This document shows, in pieces, positions 63,262 to 64,000 of a stretch of DNA of 64,000 nt (the first letter of the stretch is position 1; each line of letters opens with the position of its first letter). The position numbers and the translations under genes are program-made. Source of the stretch: an uncultured Draconibacterium sp. GTDB taxonomy: Bacteria > Bacteroidota > Bacteroidia > Bacteroidales > Prolixibacteraceae. Where the stretch lies: the NCBI RefSeq assembly GCF_913063105.1, contig NZ_CAJXYQ010000013.1, positions 1-64,000 on the forward strand, in the 5' to 3' direction. The notes under the pieces were generated by a model. That model had not been told where the DNA came from. It was given only the letters and a program-made list of their open reading frames with translations, and searched no databases.

Positions 63262-63283
63262 CATATCTATTACTCTAGATATG
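63262..63283 (+). promoter_or_regulatory. Inverted repeat upstream of the thioredoxin-apbE genes
   Basis: CATATCT (63262-63268) and AGATATG (63277-63283) form a perfect 7-bp inverted repeat with an 8-nt spacer, 20 bp before the ATG at 63303. A -7-like TAGATTTA (63284-63291) directly follows, so the repeat would lie between -33 and -7, as an operator does. No regulator is identified. The rest of 63096-63302 is AT-rich and empty. Confidence 0.4.
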
Positions 63284-63302
63284 TAGATTTAAAAACAAAA
63301 AT

Positions 63303-63761
63303 ATGGGCAAACAATCGATGCTTCTAAAAGCTTTACTAAGCTTTATGCTAATCTTTATTATTGTGGGCATAAGCTTTGGCCAAAACTGGCAAACTAATTT
63401 TCAAGCGGCACAAAACAAGGCCAAAACCGACCATAAACCAATTGTACTGGTTTTCTCGGGGTCAGACTGGTGCGCACCTTGCATGAAACTGGAGCAGGAA
63501 ATCTGGAATTCGGATACGTTTAAAAGCTATTCTGATGCTCATTTGGTTTTATATAAAGCCGATTTTCCGCGAAAGAAAAAGAACCAGCCCGACAACGAAC
63601 AGCTGAAAAAAAATAAAGAACTGGCCGAAAAGTATAACTCCAAAGGATTTTTCCCGCTTGTGGTTGTTTTAGATGAAACCGGAAAAGTTCTTGGAGAAAC
63701 CGGCTATAAAAAGATGACCGCCGATGCTTACATCAAACATCTTGAATCGTTTATAAAATGA
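63303..63761 (+). CDS. Exported thioredoxin-family protein
   Basis: The 152-residue protein has an N-terminal hydrophobic signal or anchor (LLKALLSFMLIFIIVGISFG, 7-26) and a thioredoxin fold with SGSDWCAPCMKLE; the active site is Cys57-Ala-Pro-Cys60. KGFFPLVVVLDETGKVLGETGY near 117-138 contains the cis-Pro region. It is likely a periplasmic disulfide reductase or DUF255-like thioredoxin. Its stop overlaps the ATG of the following apbE gene by 4 bp (ATGA), so they are translationally coupled and probably act together in the periplasm. Confidence 0.9.
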   Translation: MGKQSMLLKALLSFMLIFIIVGISFGQNWQTNFQAAQNKAKTDHKPIVLVFSGSDWCAPCMKLEQEIWNSDTFKSYSDAHLVLYKADFPRKKKNQPDNEQLKKNKELAEKYNSKGFFPLVVVLDETGKVLGETGYKKMTADAYIKHLESFIK

Positions 63762-64000
63762 AAGGGCTAAGCGTACTTTTACTTCTTGCTTTTTCGGTTT
63801 TTGGCCTTAGCGGCCAGCAAGCCCACAAGCGTACGCTAAAATTAATGGGCAGCCGTTTCGAGATAACTGTTGTTGCAACTAGCGAAGATGAAGCCAACCA
63901 ATACATTGACGAAGCGATTGCTGAAATCAAACGTATCGAAAAACTAATTTCTTCATGGGATGCCGGTTCTGAAACTTCAGCCATTAACAAACAGGCAGGA
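63758..64000 (+). CDS. apbE: FAD:protein FMN transferase, N-terminal part (partial)
   Basis: The gene starts at ATG 63758 and runs off the window, so only 81 residues are visible. They show a signal peptide (GLSVLLLLAFSVFGLSG, 3-19), the ApbE N-terminal strand LMGSRFEITVVA (30-41) and EIKRIEKLISSWDAGSETSAIN (56-77), which corresponds to the family's xxS-W/xxS-x-I-N motif. ApbE is a periplasmic Mg-dependent enzyme that attaches FMN from FAD to the Thr of D-x-x-(S/T)-G-A-T motifs in NqrB, NqrC, RnfD/G and others. Its targets here could be the NqrB and NqrC of this window, though other flavoproteins may be substrates. It overlaps the thioredoxin gene. Confidence 0.92.
   Translation, partial: MKGLSVLLLLAFSVFGLSGQQAHKRTLKLMGSRFEITVVATSEDEANQYIDEAIAEIKRIEKLISSWDAGSETSAINKQAG

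Overview
This window reads as chromosomal DNA of a free-living, probably marine or sediment, member of the Bacteroidota. The evidence is type IX secretion (T9SS) parts and substrates, a fused fucokinase/GDP-fucose pyrophosphorylase, LytS/LytTR signalling, DUF5686 and Wzi-family outer-membrane proteins, Bacteroidota-type promoters (TAnnTTTG at -7, TTG or TTTG near -33) and start codons without clear Shine-Dalgarno sequences. Nqr, a PPi-dependent phosphofructokinase and a monomeric [FeFe] hydrogenase together suggest a facultative or fermentative Marinilabiliales/Prolixibacteraceae-like organism. That order-level placement is inference. I see no rRNA, tRNA, CRISPR array, phage or insertion sequence.

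Layout. 1-6146: GDP-fucose locus (gmd tail, a four-helix-bundle gene in repeats, fcl, a repeat-rich spacer, fkp, a YhcH-family gene). 6356-7825: Wzi-family barrel. 7912-16005: two secreted multidomain T9SS substrates on the minus strand. 16304-24464: a WecA-like transferase, malic enzyme, a small outer-membrane barrel, recR, a fused GT2 glycosyltransferase, an acetyltransferase and a solo HsdR-N-like nuclease domain. 24572-27790: tight operon of amn, DNA polymerase III delta, rhomboid protease and an aminotransferase IV protein. 27813-30565: YqgE, a DivIC/FtsB-like protein and pruA on the minus strand. 30756-34250: hybrid-free sensor kinase and T9SS plug protein. 34689-40549: complete nqrABCDEF operon with promoter and terminator. 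40695-48290: lipoproteins, a CNNM/CBS protein, a DUF5686 protein and pfp. 48749-53738: LytS/LytTR pair and two beta-lactamase-fold proteins, the first with its catalytic motifs replaced. 53998-58507: group B-like [FeFe] hydrogenase, a kinase-fold protein, an inositol-phosphatase-family enzyme and a membrane pair whose second member has an NlpC/P60-like domain without its cysteine. 58635-64000: PorP/SprF, an SLC12-like transporter, an MscS channel, and a thioredoxin gene overlapping apbE, which the window edge cuts.

How parts connect. gmd and fcl make GDP-fucose de novo and fkp makes it by salvage, feeding surface glycans; the WecA-like and GT2 proteins also serve envelope polysaccharide. ApbE-type enzymes attach FMN to the threonines seen in NqrB and NqrC, linking the right edge to the Nqr operon. 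PorP/SprF and the plug protein are T9SS envelope parts, and the two large minus-strand proteins carry T9SS sorting domains. No clearly new multi-gene system is evident. The best leads are the two apparent pseudoenzymes, the modular T9SS substrates with shared unnamed modules, the GT2 fusion, and the repeat-bounded four-helix gene.
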